This document shows positions 1-7,361 of a stretch of DNA of 64,000 nucleotides, piece after piece (within the stretch, counting starts at the first letter, position 1; each line of letters starts with the position of its first letter). The notes under the pieces are model-generated. The model searched no databases. It was not told the DNA's origin and saw only the letters and a program-made list of their open reading frames with translations. This DNA is from RUG14199 sp964629225. GTDB taxonomy: Bacteria > Bacillota > Clostridia > Oscillospirales > CAG-272. The stretch covers positions 1 through 64,000 of the forward strand of contig CAZVQC010000005.1 of NCBI GenBank assembly GCA_964629225.1, given 5' to 3'. The position numbers and the translations under genes are program-made.

Positions 1-152
1 GAATCCTGAGCTTGTTATTTATAAAAAGAGATAATCAAATTCCGATTTGTCGAAATGAAATTGATGGCAAAGTTTTTCATAAAAATGCATCCATAGTAAC
101 ATTTGCACCCATTTTGAACTTGTATCAAAATTTGAAATTACTCACAAAAAAG
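1..152. other. AT-rich stretch without a supported gene
   Basis: About 150 bases clearly more AT-rich than the rest of the window. On the plus strand one frame runs into a stop at 32-34 (last residues VIYKKR), which could be the end of a gene lying mostly outside the window. A second frame stays open from base 3 to the terminator, but it runs through the terminator stem and has no start or ribosome site, so it is probably chance. No RNA gene or promoter is recognised. Confidence 0.4.
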
Positions 153-180
153 CCCGATGACTTGCATCGGGTCTTTTTTT
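153..180 (+). terminator. Rho-independent terminator
   Basis: A 7-bp stem (CCCGATG / CATCGGG) with a short loop is followed directly by a T run. It would end transcription entering from the left edge of the window. Confidence 0.8.
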
Positions 181-181
181 G

Positions 182-460
182 ACTAAGTGTGCCTCTTGCG
201 GCACGACAAGCACCCCTACGGTGCGTGAGGCTATGCTTCGCATTGTGAACTTTCCCGGTGAAAGTCACGGTGCGAAAGAGTCATTTCGTACCACGCCGTT
301 AAGCCGTTTTAAGGCGTTTTTTGAAGCTTTTTCCTCTCGGGGGGTATTCCCTATCGACGGCACCGCAAAAAGGGGCAAAATAGGCTTTATTCGGCTGCAA
401 AAAGCGACCTTGCGGGACGGCAGGCTGTCATTGTTGCCGCATCTCGGTCAATAATTTCTC
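182..460. repeat. Segment of serial short hairpins, probably non-coding
   Basis: At least five short inverted repeats follow one another: GTGCC/GGCAC near 187-202, GCACC/GGTGC near 209-223, ATGC/GCAT near 233-243, an 8-bp stem with one G-T pair near 270-293, and CGCC/GGCG with inner TTAA/TTAA near 294-320. A 91-codon frame is open across it, but it has no ribosome site, resembles no family I know, and is made of hairpin arms. It lies between two terminators. It could be an interspersed palindromic element or a structured RNA; the function is unknown. Confidence 0.4.
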
Positions 461-461
461 A

Positions 462-493
462 CAAAAAACTCCCCCCCATTTTCGGGGGGAGTT
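462..493 (-). terminator. Terminator of the CotH-family gene
   Basis: The stem AACTCCCCCC / GGGGGGAGTT with loop near 477-483 is followed on the minus strand by a T run (A run 463-468 on plus). It lies about 25 bases past the stop codon of the dockerin-CotH gene. Confidence 0.85.
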
Positions 494-517
494 AAGTTAT
501 TGATCACGGAAGGACGG

Positions 518-2956
518 TCATGAAAGTGTTATCTTACCGCTGACATAAAGGCGAAGGGTAAGGACGTCTCTTGCAGTGAGCTTTCCGTCGCCGTCAAGGT
601 CTGCGCTTTCGGAAACGAAATCGGTTGGCTCGATACCGGAAAGGTACTGCTTGAAAACGAGGACGTCGGTGGATCTCACGTAGCCGTCGCCGTCGATATC
701 ACCCGCTACTGCCGTCGCTTCAAGCTTTGCGTAGAGAGTCATGGGAGTCTTTGCATAGCTTACGGATGTGACGGGCGCGCCGGTAAAGTCGGAGGTGAAA
801 TACCAGCCGAGGAAATTATAACCTCCGAGGGAGGGAGCATCGGGAGTGAAGGTGTTTCCGAGGACGCCGGTGACGGGGGTGACTTTGCCGTTAACGCTGA
901 GGTTGACGGTACCGTACTCGATATCCTTCTTTGCCACAAGTCTTATCTGGATCTTATTGATGTTAAGGCTGCTTGATGCACTGCTCGTATCGCCGACACG
1001 GGTGCCGTTCTTGGTCCATGCGCTCCAGCCGTTATAGCCCTTTGCGGTAACGTTCTTGCTTTGGAGGATACGGTACTCAATATCGAAGTAATTAGCCAAG
1101 TTACCGGTAAGTCTTGCGGAGAATGCGGTGATGTACTTGCCGAAGTCATGGCTTTCACCGGCATTCAGGTTAATGCTGTCAGTGCCGCTGTACAGTGTGT
1201 AAGTGAGGGATCCGCTGACGGGACTGCTTCCGATATCCATCTTGAATCCGGTCATGGAAGCGCCGTAGGTCATGGTTCCGCCGGAAACAGCCGGGTGCCA
1301 CTGGGCGTTGTAATTACTTGTCCACGTGAGAGTTTTGTCGGTATAAGCGCCGTAGGGGGAGTAGGTGAGCATGGGATGTGCGCTGCCGTATGCGGTGGCA
1401 AGGTAGGCACATCTGGCAGTGACCCACGTTTTCATTTTATTTGTGACGTAATTCACCTGATCTGCGAAGGTACCGCCCACAACGTCATCGGCTGTTGTGC
1501 TCAGGTCAACGAAGATATAGTACCACCTGATGTAGTTTGCCATGAGGGAGTTCCACTGCTTCTGCTGATAGTAGTCAACAAGTCCGTTGATGTGCTCTGC
1601 GGTGAGGATGTCCTTTGCGGTGTTCTCAAAGTAGTCATTGACCATCTCCGTGAACTCCGGGTATCTGAAAAGCTGCTTGTAGATGTCGCAGCGGTACTCG
1701 TCCGTGTTCTCCACAAGGTTCTTGACAAAATCGGAGTTGGTGCTTGACTCGCAATCGGTCTGGAAGCCGCAGATACGGTCAAAGTCCCAAACAGGTCCGC
1801 AGTGGATAACGTCTGCCGCACCGTCGAAGTAGAAGTAGGTACTTGCCAGCATGCAGTCTATCTGCTCAAAGGTCTCATTGAGGAAGTAGTACTGAATGAA
1901 GGAGTCGACATCGATGTGCTTTGCCACATCCTCCCAGGTGGAGGAGGTACTGTAAAGTGCCGATTCAAAGGAATTTATCTTGTTTTTGGCAAAGGCTTGG
2001 ACCTGCTGACTCAAGGCTATCGCCTCGGGAGTGCTGGTGTCCTCAAGATCGGTGACGTATTCCTTGAATACGTAGGGCTTTTTGCTGAGTGTTGCGGCAA
2101 AGGAGATATCCGTTCCGTCAAGACGCTTTGCGGATTCCATCTCAAGGAGGACGCCGTACTCGTCTTCAAGCTCCACTCTTCCCTTTCCGATCTCATTCTT
2201 CTCGATGAGCTGATAGGTACCGTTGTACTCGCCGTCAATGAAAAGATCAACGAATTCGGATTGGGGAGTGTCGGTCATGCCGAGCTCGGTTGCAACGTCA
2301 AACGCCACCTTGCTTTTGATGCCGGTGCCGTCAAGGTAGTTTGCGAGAAGTACCCACTTCTTTGCCTTGGGCATTCCGAAGAGGGATGTTTTCGAATCAA
2401 ACTTGATCTGGTAGGGCTTCTTGATGAAGTAGAAAGTGGAGTTACCTCTCGTTTTGAATTCAATCTGAGTGGAGGCAAGATCGTACTGACCGTTCTCGGA
2501 GCCCGTGATCTGAGCGTGAGCTTTAATCTTCTTATCCTTGTCTGCGTGGATAGTATCAAGGCTGTAGCCATCGTCAATGGAGATGGAAAGCGCAGGGAGC
2601 ACCGTCCTCTTGATCACGAGGGTAACGGAGTTGACTTTCACCATGGAATCGTGGGCTGCGGACATTACAAAGGTCTTTGATCCGCTGTCGTAACTGACGG
2701 CTCCGGTAACGCTTCTGAAACTGTTCTTTGCGTTGACGGTGACGGTATCACCGGTGAAGCTGCTGGGGAGCATGATGTAATGGATGCCGCCTTCCTCATA
2801 AGAGCCGACGTTGAAAGCAAGGCCGGGATTGGAGGCTGCGGTTGCCCAATAGGAGTAGCTTGTGATCGAGGTACCCGCAAATGCCGGCGGCACACTCGTT
2901 ACCAGCATGACTGCTGAGATGATGAACACAAGTGTGGTCTTCAAGAATTTTTTCAT
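518..2956 (-). CDS. Secreted CotH-family protein with C-terminal type I dockerin
   Basis: Predicted extracellular protein of 812 residues. I start it at the ATG at 2956 (MKKFLKTTLVF) because GAGG lies 6 bases upstream and a signal peptide ending near PPAFA begins there; the frame is open 18 codons further. A CotH domain spans about residues 125-480 and includes the family hallmark GPVWDFD near 388. A ChW-like stretch (YNGWSAWTKNG) lies near 640, then a listeria/bacteroides-type repeat (GWYFTSDF) near 700-735. The last 62 residues are a type I dockerin with two calcium loops (GDIDGDGYV and ADLDGDGKL). CotH proteins of this type are known in cellulosome-forming Clostridia, and spore-coat CotH is a protein kinase; whether this one has kinase activity is not shown. 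The dockerin implies docking to a cohesin protein encoded elsewhere. Confidence 0.88.
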   Translation of the reverse strand: MKKFLKTTLVFIISAVMLVTSVPPAFAGTSITSYSYWATAASNPGLAFNVGSYEEGGIHYIMLPSSFTGDTVTVNAKNSFRSVTGAVSYDSGSKTFVMSAAHDSMVKVNSVTLVIKRTVLPALSISIDDGYSLDTIHADKDKKIKAHAQITGSENGQYDLASTQIEFKTRGNSTFYFIKKPYQIKFDSKTSLFGMPKAKKWVLLANYLDGTGIKSKVAFDVATELGMTDTPQSEFVDLFIDGEYNGTYQLIEKNEIGKGRVELEDEYGVLLEMESAKRLDGTDISFAATLSKKPYVFKEYVTDLEDTSTPEAIALSQQVQAFAKNKINSFESALYSTSSTWEDVAKHIDVDSFIQYYFLNETFEQIDCMLASTYFYFDGAADVIHCGPVWDFDRICGFQTDCESSTNSDFVKNLVENTDEYRCDIYKQLFRYPEFTEMVNDYFENTAKDILTAEHINGLVDYYQQKQWNSLMANYIRWYYIFVDLSTTADDVVGGTFADQVNYVTNKMKTWVTARCAYLATAYGSAHPMLTYSPYGAYTDKTLTWTSNYNAQWHPAVSGGTMTYGASMTGFKMDIGSSPVSGSLTYTLYSGTDSINLNAGESHDFGKYITAFSARLTGNLANYFDIEYRILQSKNVTAKGYNGWSAWTKNGTRVGDTSSASSSLNINKIQIRLVAKKDIEYGTVNLSVNGKVTPVTGVLGNTFTPDAPSLGGYNFLGWYFTSDFTGAPVTSVSYAKTPMTLYAKLEATAVAGDIDGDGYVRSTDVLVFKQYLSGIEPTDFVSESADLDGDGKLTARDVLTLRLYVSGKITLS

Positions 2957-3020
2957 GTTATTCCTCATTTTTCGTGCAAAGCACGTTATTTCCGATAAAG
3001 ACGAACTCAAAAGTAACTAC

Positions 3021-3049
3021 ATTATAATACCAAGCAGCTCAACTGTCAA
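3021..3049 (-). promoter_or_regulatory. Sigma-A-type promoter of the CotH-dockerin gene
   Basis: Read on the minus strand, TTGACA (3049-3044), a 17-base spacer and TATAAT (3026-3021) match the consensus exactly. The leader to the ATG at 2956 is roughly 55 bases. Confidence 0.85.
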
Positions 3050-3059
3050 GTAACACAAA

Positions 3060-3395
3060 GGACTTTACACAGATTTTACTTTCCTGTAGCAAATTTACGA
3101 AGTTCAAATAAAATAAGAGGTCCGGCGGGCCAGATCACAGTAAAGATCAACGCTTTCCGTCTGCCCAGATCCTCCCATTGAAGCGGACTATCTTTCTTTA
3201 TCGGGGACAGATGGCGTGCCAAGACCGAACTCACCGTTCCCACGCTCGAACGGTGCCTTCTTGCAAAACTCATTGACGGCGGGGAATTGAGAGACACATC
3301 AACAGAGTGAAAAGTCAGCCCAAAAAAGGAAAAGGCGGCACTCCTCGTGAGTTGCCGTCTTTTAAGAATCAAAAAATAAAAAGTTGTGAAAAACG
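3060..3395. other. Gap with no supported gene, possible gene remnant
   Basis: About 330 bases between two promoters. A minus-strand frame of 124 codons (3076-3450) has no ribosome site and runs over the tRNA promoter. A plus-strand frame ending at the TGA near 3310 has a protein-like end (LLAKLIDGGELRDT) but no start; it may be a decayed fragment. A hairpin with a T-rich 3' side at 3328-3364 could be a terminator on the plus strand. I see no RNA gene. Confidence 0.35.
3328..3364 (+). terminator. Possible terminator upstream of the tRNA
   Basis: Imperfect stem of about 12 bp (AAGGCGGCACTC against GTGAGTTGCCGTCTT) followed by TTTT. No clear gene ends just before it, so it may belong to a lost gene. 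Confidence 0.45.
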
Positions 3396-3396
3396 A

Positions 3397-3425
3397 TTGA
3401 CAAACGCCGTCTGCTGTGCTATAAT
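3397..3425 (+). promoter_or_regulatory. Promoter of tRNA-Val
   Basis: TTGACA at 3397-3402, a 17-base spacer and TATAAT at 3420-3425 match the sigma-A consensus exactly. The tRNA starts 18 bases downstream. Confidence 0.88.
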
Positions 3426-3442
3426 ACCAAGGCGTGATAGAT

Positions 3443-3519
3443 GAAGGCATAGCTCAGTTGGTTAGAGTACCTGCTTGACATGCAGGGGGTCGGTGGTTCA
3501 AGTCCACTTGTCTTCACCA
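3443..3519 (+). tRNA. tRNA-Val (anticodon GAC)
   Basis: A 77-base cloverleaf including an encoded CCA. The acceptor GAAGGCA pairs with TGTCTTC (one G-T pair). A D arm (GCTC...GAGT) is followed by the anticodon stem CCTGC/GCAGG with loop TTGACAT, giving GAC, and a T arm with loop TTCAAGT. It is a single-gene unit with its own consensus promoter and a strong terminator directly after the CCA. Confidence 0.95.
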
Positions 3520-3520
3520 A

Positions 3521-3558
3521 AATGACCAAGTCCAAACGGACTTGGTCATTTTTTATTT
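3521..3558 (+). terminator. Terminator of tRNA-Val
   Basis: Perfect 13-bp stem (3521-3533 with 3538-3550), loop AAAC, then a T run. The flanking A and T runs make it potentially bidirectional, so it may also stop transcripts from metA. Confidence 0.92.
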
Positions 3559-3576
3559 CACTCTCTTAATATGTCG

Positions 3577-3603
3577 GACTTTACCCGACTTTACCCGACT
3601 TTG
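3577..3603. repeat. Short tandem repeat, unit GACTTTACCC
   Basis: Two complete copies and most of a third of the 10-base unit GACTTTACCC lie between the tRNA terminator and the end of metA. Confidence 0.7.
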
Positions 3604-3638
3604 GGCGAGATCGATCATAAGTTCCGATGGAAGATTTT

Positions 3639-4556
3639 TCATTCAATTGAAGTGATATCGTAGGGAGTGGTCTGGTAGACGAAGTAATTGAGCCAATTCG
3701 AGAAAAGGAGATTTGCGTGACTTCTCCACTTTACGACGGGTTCCCTTGAAGGGTCATCGTCCGGATAGTAATTTTCGGGCACTTCAATCGGAAGACCCAG
3801 GGATACGTCCCTTTCATACTCGGCTTTCAGAGTGTCCGGATCATACTCCGAATGACCGGTGACGAAGATCTGACGCCCCTTGTCGGTGGCAACGCAGTAG
3901 ACTCCCGCCTTTTCCGATGTGGAAAGGAGCTTCAGCTCGGGGATCTTGAGAACGTCCTCAATATCGACGGTGGTGTGCCTTGAATGGGGGACGAAGAAGG
4001 TGTCGTCAAAGCCCCTGAAAAGTATCGGGTTCTTTCTGTCAACAGTGTGCTCAAACACCCCGAAGAGCTTTCTATCAAGTTTTCTTTTGGGTATTCCGAA
4101 ATGATAATAGAGACCTGCCTGAGCGCCCCAGCATATGTGGAAGGTACTGTGAACGTGAGTTCGGCTCCACTCCATTATGCGGCACAGCTCATCCCAATAT
4201 TCCACCTCTTCGAATTCCATCTGCTCCACCGGTGCGCCGGTGATGACCATTCCGTCGAAGTTCTCTTCCATCACGTCCTCAAAGGTCTTGTAGAACGCCA
4301 GCATATGGTCCTTTGAGGTGTTCTTTGACTCATGGGTGGCGGTGTGGATCAGTTCAAGCTCGATCTGGAGCGGTGTGTTTCCGAGAAGCCTTGCAAACTG
4401 GGTCTCGGTCTTCACCTTGTTCGGCATCAGATTGAGAAGAAGTATCCTTAAAGGTCTTATGTCCTGAGTTCTCGCCCTCGTCTCCGTCATAACGAAGATA
4501 TTCTCGTTTTGAAGGACGGAGGTGGCGGGAAGAAGATTTGGTATCTTAATGGGCAT
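3639..4556 (-). CDS. metA: Homoserine O-acetyltransferase (MetA family)
   Basis: Cytosolic enzyme that activates homoserine by acyl transfer from acyl-CoA, the first committed step of methionine synthesis. The 305 residues are the usual family length. The catalytic Cys is C142 in HICWGAQAGL, and the His/Glu pair is in TGHSEYD. Residue 111 (GAPVEQ) is Glu, which in Bacillus MetA favours acetyl-CoA over succinyl-CoA; hence the name chosen, despite the common label succinyltransferase. It follows metY by 14 bases in one operon, and metY would use O-acetylhomoserine, which fits. Start ATG with GGAG 7 bases upstream. Confidence 0.95.
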   Translation of the reverse strand: MPIKIPNLLPATSVLQNENIFVMTETRARTQDIRPLRILLLNLMPNKVKTETQFARLLGNTPLQIELELIHTATHESKNTSKDHMLAFYKTFEDVMEENFDGMVITGAPVEQMEFEEVEYWDELCRIMEWSRTHVHSTFHICWGAQAGLYYHFGIPKRKLDRKLFGVFEHTVDRKNPILFRGFDDTFFVPHSRHTTVDIEDVLKIPELKLLSTSEKAGVYCVATDKGRQIFVTGHSEYDPDTLKAEYERDVSLGLPIEVPENYYPDDDPSREPVVKWRSHANLLFSNWLNYFVYQTTPYDITSIE

Positions 4557-4570
4557 TGTGTCTCTCCGTA

Positions 4571-5854
4571 TCAGTTTTTAGCGGCCGCTAAAGCCTCGTC
4601 TATGTCGCTTATGATGTCGTCGATGTTCTCAATACCCACCGATAGGCGAACGAGGTCGGGAGTTATCCCGGCATCCTTCAGTTGGGCATCTGTGAGCTGG
4701 CGGTGGGTGGTGCTTGCGGGGTGGAGCACAGACGTGCGGGCGTCCGCAACGTGGACTACTATCGATGCAAGTTTCAGTGAATTCATGAATCTAACTGCGG
4801 CTTCCCTTCCACCCTTGACACCGAATGATACCACTCCGGAAGCGCCTTTGGGAAGATACTTTTCGGCAAGAGCGTAGTCGGAGGAGCTTTCAAGACCGGG
4901 ATAATTGACCCATGTCACCATGTCGCTCTTTTCAAGATGGCGGGCTACCGCAAGTGCGTTTTCCGAATGCCTCTCCACTCTCAGCGCCATGGTCTCAAGT
5001 CCCATGTTGAGAAGAAATGCGGTCATGGGCTGAGGTGTGGAACCCAGATCTCTCATGAGCTGTACCCGTGCCTTGGTAATGTAAGCGGCTTTCCCGAAAT
5101 CCCTTGTGTAAACGACTCCGTGGTAGCTCTCATCCGCCTCGCAAAGCTCCGGATATTTGCCGGATGCTTCCCAGTCAAAATTACCGCTGTCAACGATAAC
5201 TCCGCCAACTACCGTGGCGTGACCGTCCATATATTTTGTGGTGGAGTGGATGACTATGTCACATCCGTGCTCAAAGGGACGGCAAAGAACGGGAGTTGCG
5301 AAAGTATTGTCCACTATAAGTGGAACGCTGTGGCGGTGGGCTATCTCTGCATATCTCTCGATATCCAAAACGCTAAGAGCGGGATTGGCTATCGTCTCAC
5401 CGAACACAAGGCGGGTGCGGTCGTCAAAGAGGGCATCCACCTCACTGTCTGTCATATCCGGGGTGGCAAAGCGAACCTCGATACCCATCCTCTTCATGGT
5501 GACGGCAAAAAGATTGACCGTACCGCCGTAGATGGAGGATAGGCTGATGAAATTGTCACCGGCACTTGCGATATTGAACACCGCAATGAGGCTTGCCGCC
5601 TGACCGGAGGAGGTACACATAGCTCCGATACCGCCCTCAAGAGCGGCTATCTTCTTTTCAACGCAGTCCACGGTGGGGTTAGAGATGCGGGTATACATGT
5701 GTCCGTCCGCCTTAAGGTCGAAAAGATCTCCCAAGTGCTCGGAGGAATCGTACTTGTAGGTGGTGCTTTGATAGATGGGGAGGACTCTCGGCTCGGAATT
5801 GCCGGGCTTGTAGCCCTCTTGGATACATTTTGTTTCGATAGCGTAATTTTTCAT
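4571..5854 (-). CDS. metY: O-acetylhomoserine sulfhydrylase / aminocarboxypropyltransferase
   Basis: PLP enzyme of 427 residues in the Cys/Met metabolism family. It makes homocysteine from O-acetylhomoserine and sulfide (direct sulfhydrylation). The PLP lysine lies in HSTTKYMDGH near residue 206; the phosphate-binding region (CTSSGQAA) and the YPGLESS stretch are in place. It is the first gene of a metY-metA operon with its own promoter and an AAGGAG site 8 bases before the ATG. The leader is only about 40 bases, too short for a SAM riboswitch, so control must come from elsewhere. Confidence 0.95.
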   Translation of the reverse strand: MKNYAIETKCIQEGYKPGNSEPRVLPIYQSTTYKYDSSEHLGDLFDLKADGHMYTRISNPTVDCVEKKIAALEGGIGAMCTSSGQAASLIAVFNIASAGDNFISLSSIYGGTVNLFAVTMKRMGIEVRFATPDMTDSEVDALFDDRTRLVFGETIANPALSVLDIERYAEIAHRHSVPLIVDNTFATPVLCRPFEHGCDIVIHSTTKYMDGHATVVGGVIVDSGNFDWEASGKYPELCEADESYHGVVYTRDFGKAAYITKARVQLMRDLGSTPQPMTAFLLNMGLETMALRVERHSENALAVARHLEKSDMVTWVNYPGLESSSDYALAEKYLPKGASGVVSFGVKGGREAAVRFMNSLKLASIVVHVADARTSVLHPASTTHRQLTDAQLKDAGITPDLVRLSVGIENIDDIISDIDEALAAAKN

Positions 5855-5895
5855 ACTGAGGTCTCCTTTTTTCGGCTTTTCTGCTTCATAATAAC

Positions 5896-5924
5896 AGTAT
5901 AGCTTACCTTTTTTGAAGAATCAA
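5896..5924 (-). promoter_or_regulatory. Promoter of metY-metA
   Basis: On the minus strand TTGATT (5924-5919), a 17-base spacer and TATACT (5901-5896). No riboswitch or T-box fold fits in the short leader. Confidence 0.75.
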
Positions 5925-5946
5925 TATCTTTTTGGATTTTTCCCTC

Positions 5947-5975
5947 TTTACAACCGTTTTTTTTCGCTGTATAAT
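5947..5975 (+). promoter_or_regulatory. Promoter of the GDSL hydrolase gene
   Basis: TTTACA (5947-5952), a 17-base spacer rich in T, and TATAAT (5970-5975). It is divergent from the metY promoter, about 20 bases away. Confidence 0.75.
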
Positions 5976-6007
5976 GAGTTAGAATACAAACGGAGGCAAA
6001 GAGCAAG

Positions 6008-6652
6008 ATGAAAATGATCCTGTTTCAGGGTGACTCCATTACGGAGGCTCAAAGAAAAATGTCCGACCCGTTCAACATGGGCGCCGGCTACGCGGTGATG
6101 GCGGCGGGGATACTGGGGTGTGAATTCCCCGGCAGATACGAATTTCTCAACCGAGGCATCTGCGGCAACAAAAGCAACGATGTGCTCGCAAGGACGAAAG
6201 AGGATATCATCGATATCCGTCCGGACGCGATGAGCCTTCTTATCGGTGTCAATGACGTTTGGCACGAGATAGACTGGGGTGCACACGTCGGAAGAGAGGG
6301 TTTCACAAGAAACGTGAGCGAGATTGTAGAAAGGACTCTCACCGCTCTTCCCGAATGCAAAATAATGCTCCTTGAGCCCTTCGTATTCAAAGAATACGCC
6401 ACGGTATCCACCGAAATACAGCCGGACAGATGGCAGAGATTCGAGACAGAAGTGCGCCACCGTGCCGAACTTACCCAAAAGATAGCGAAAGAGTACTCAC
6501 TCACATTCGTCCCTCTTTGGGAAAAGCTTCAAGAGCTCACCGAAAAGACCGAGGTGCGCCATTGGTCGGAGGACGGTGTCCATCTTCTTCCCTGCGGTCA
6601 CCTTGTAGTGGCAAAGGAATGGGTGAAGGCGTTCAAGACCCTCGGAGTGTGA
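6008..6652 (+). CDS. SGNH/GDSL-family hydrolase
   Basis: Small (214 residues) esterase/acetylhydrolase fold. Block I is GDSIT near residue 9 (nucleophile Ser), block II a Gly in GICGN, block III GVND with the Asn, and block V DGVHL with the Asp-x-x-His pair. No signal peptide is visible, so it is probably cytosolic. Homologues include carbohydrate acetyl-esterases and arylesterases; the substrate cannot be read from the sequence. GGAGG lies before the ATG, and the gene is flanked by its own promoter and a terminator, so it is a single-gene unit. Confidence 0.88.
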   Translation: MKMILFQGDSITEAQRKMSDPFNMGAGYAVMAAGILGCEFPGRYEFLNRGICGNKSNDVLARTKEDIIDIRPDAMSLLIGVNDVWHEIDWGAHVGREGFTRNVSEIVERTLTALPECKIMLLEPFVFKEYATVSTEIQPDRWQRFETEVRHRAELTQKIAKEYSLTFVPLWEKLQELTEKTEVRHWSEDGVHLLPCGHLVVAKEWVKAFKTLGV

Positions 6653-6663
6653 AAAAAGAAAAG

Positions 6664-6694
6664 TGCGGCTCCCCGATAAAGGGGAGCCGTTTTG
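6664..6694 (+). terminator. Terminator between convergent genes
   Basis: Perfect 9-bp stem CGGCTCCCC / GGGGAGCCG, loop GATAAA, then TTTT. It sits between the GDSL gene and the convergent P-loop gene and probably serves both. Confidence 0.85.
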
Positions 6695-6697
6695 GAA

Positions 6698-7111
6698 TTA
6701 TCTTGCGATGTATTTTTTGACGGTATCGGATGCCGCATCGGGGCTGATGGAGGACGTGAGGACACAGTCCACAGCCTTTGCGTTGACCAATTTGTCAAGC
6801 CTTGTGATCATAGCATCAAATGCCTCGGTATCGCCGCCGATGATCTTGAGTGCGGAGTCAACGTAGAGATGCTTCACGTCATTGTTGCTGGCAAGGATGC
6901 CTGCGACAAAGCCGTAGAGAGCATCGGCACTGTCGATGCCGGACTCGTCAGCCTCAATAAGTCTGCACTGATACTTGATATCAAACCTGAGCTTGTTGCC
7001 TTTTTCTATGCAAACAACATCACCGTCCGTGGTGTCGATAGCGGAATTAACGAGTTCGATAAGGTGCTTGGTCTTTCCTGTTCCTTTGAGACCGATAATG
7101 AGTTTTAACAT
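6698..7111 (-). CDS. Small P-loop protein of unknown function
   Basis: 137 residues with a clear Walker A motif at the very N-terminus (GLKGTGKTKHL, residues 7-17). A hydrophobic strand ending in Asp (HLYVDSALK) may be Walker B. The protein is too short for a full AAA or ABC ATPase and carries no other domain I recognise. It looks like a minimal nucleotide-binding protein, cytosolic, in a single-gene unit with its own promoter. The nucleotide and partner are unknown. Confidence 0.75.
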   Translation of the reverse strand: MLKLIIGLKGTGKTKHLIELVNSAIDTTDGDVVCIEKGNKLRFDIKYQCRLIEADESGIDSADALYGFVAGILASNNDVKHLYVDSALKIIGGDTEAFDAMITRLDKLVNAKAVDCVLTSSISPDAASDTVKKYIAR

Positions 7112-7155
7112 ACTGTACCTCCGAGAGTAATATGAAGGGGGTCCTTCTGCACTAT

Positions 7156-7184
7156 ATTATACAACAACATTTGTGATAATGCAA
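7156..7184 (-). promoter_or_regulatory. Promoter of the small P-loop gene
   Basis: On the minus strand TTGCAT (7184-7179), 17 bases, TATAAT (7161-7156). Confidence 0.8.
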
Positions 7185-7361
7185 GACGCTTTAGCGGTTT
7201 TTTCAAAATTTCAGCTGTCCTTCACGATTTTTTCTCGGAATCGGCATTCAAACTGCCGTGTCAAAGGGTCATGTTAACAAAATAAACGTAGAAATAGGGT
7301 GGCAAGATAGGGTAAAATGACAGTCGGCAGTGCTAAACTGAAAATATTCGGGAGGATAATG

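Noticed and set aside
179..454. 91-codon plus-strand frame
   Set aside because: No ribosome site, composed of hairpin arms, and no family match I know; treated as non-coding.
1061..2680. Long plus-strand frames opposite the CotH gene
   Set aside because: They are antisense to a well-supported gene and have no start signals.
3076..3450. 124-codon minus-strand frame
   Set aside because: No ribosome site and it runs over the tRNA promoter.
3443..3560. tRNA as an integration site
   Set aside because: No integrase, no direct repeat of the tRNA end and no mobile genes nearby.
5855..5930. SAM riboswitch or T-box before metY
   Set aside because: The leader from the mapped promoter is only about 40 bases, too short.
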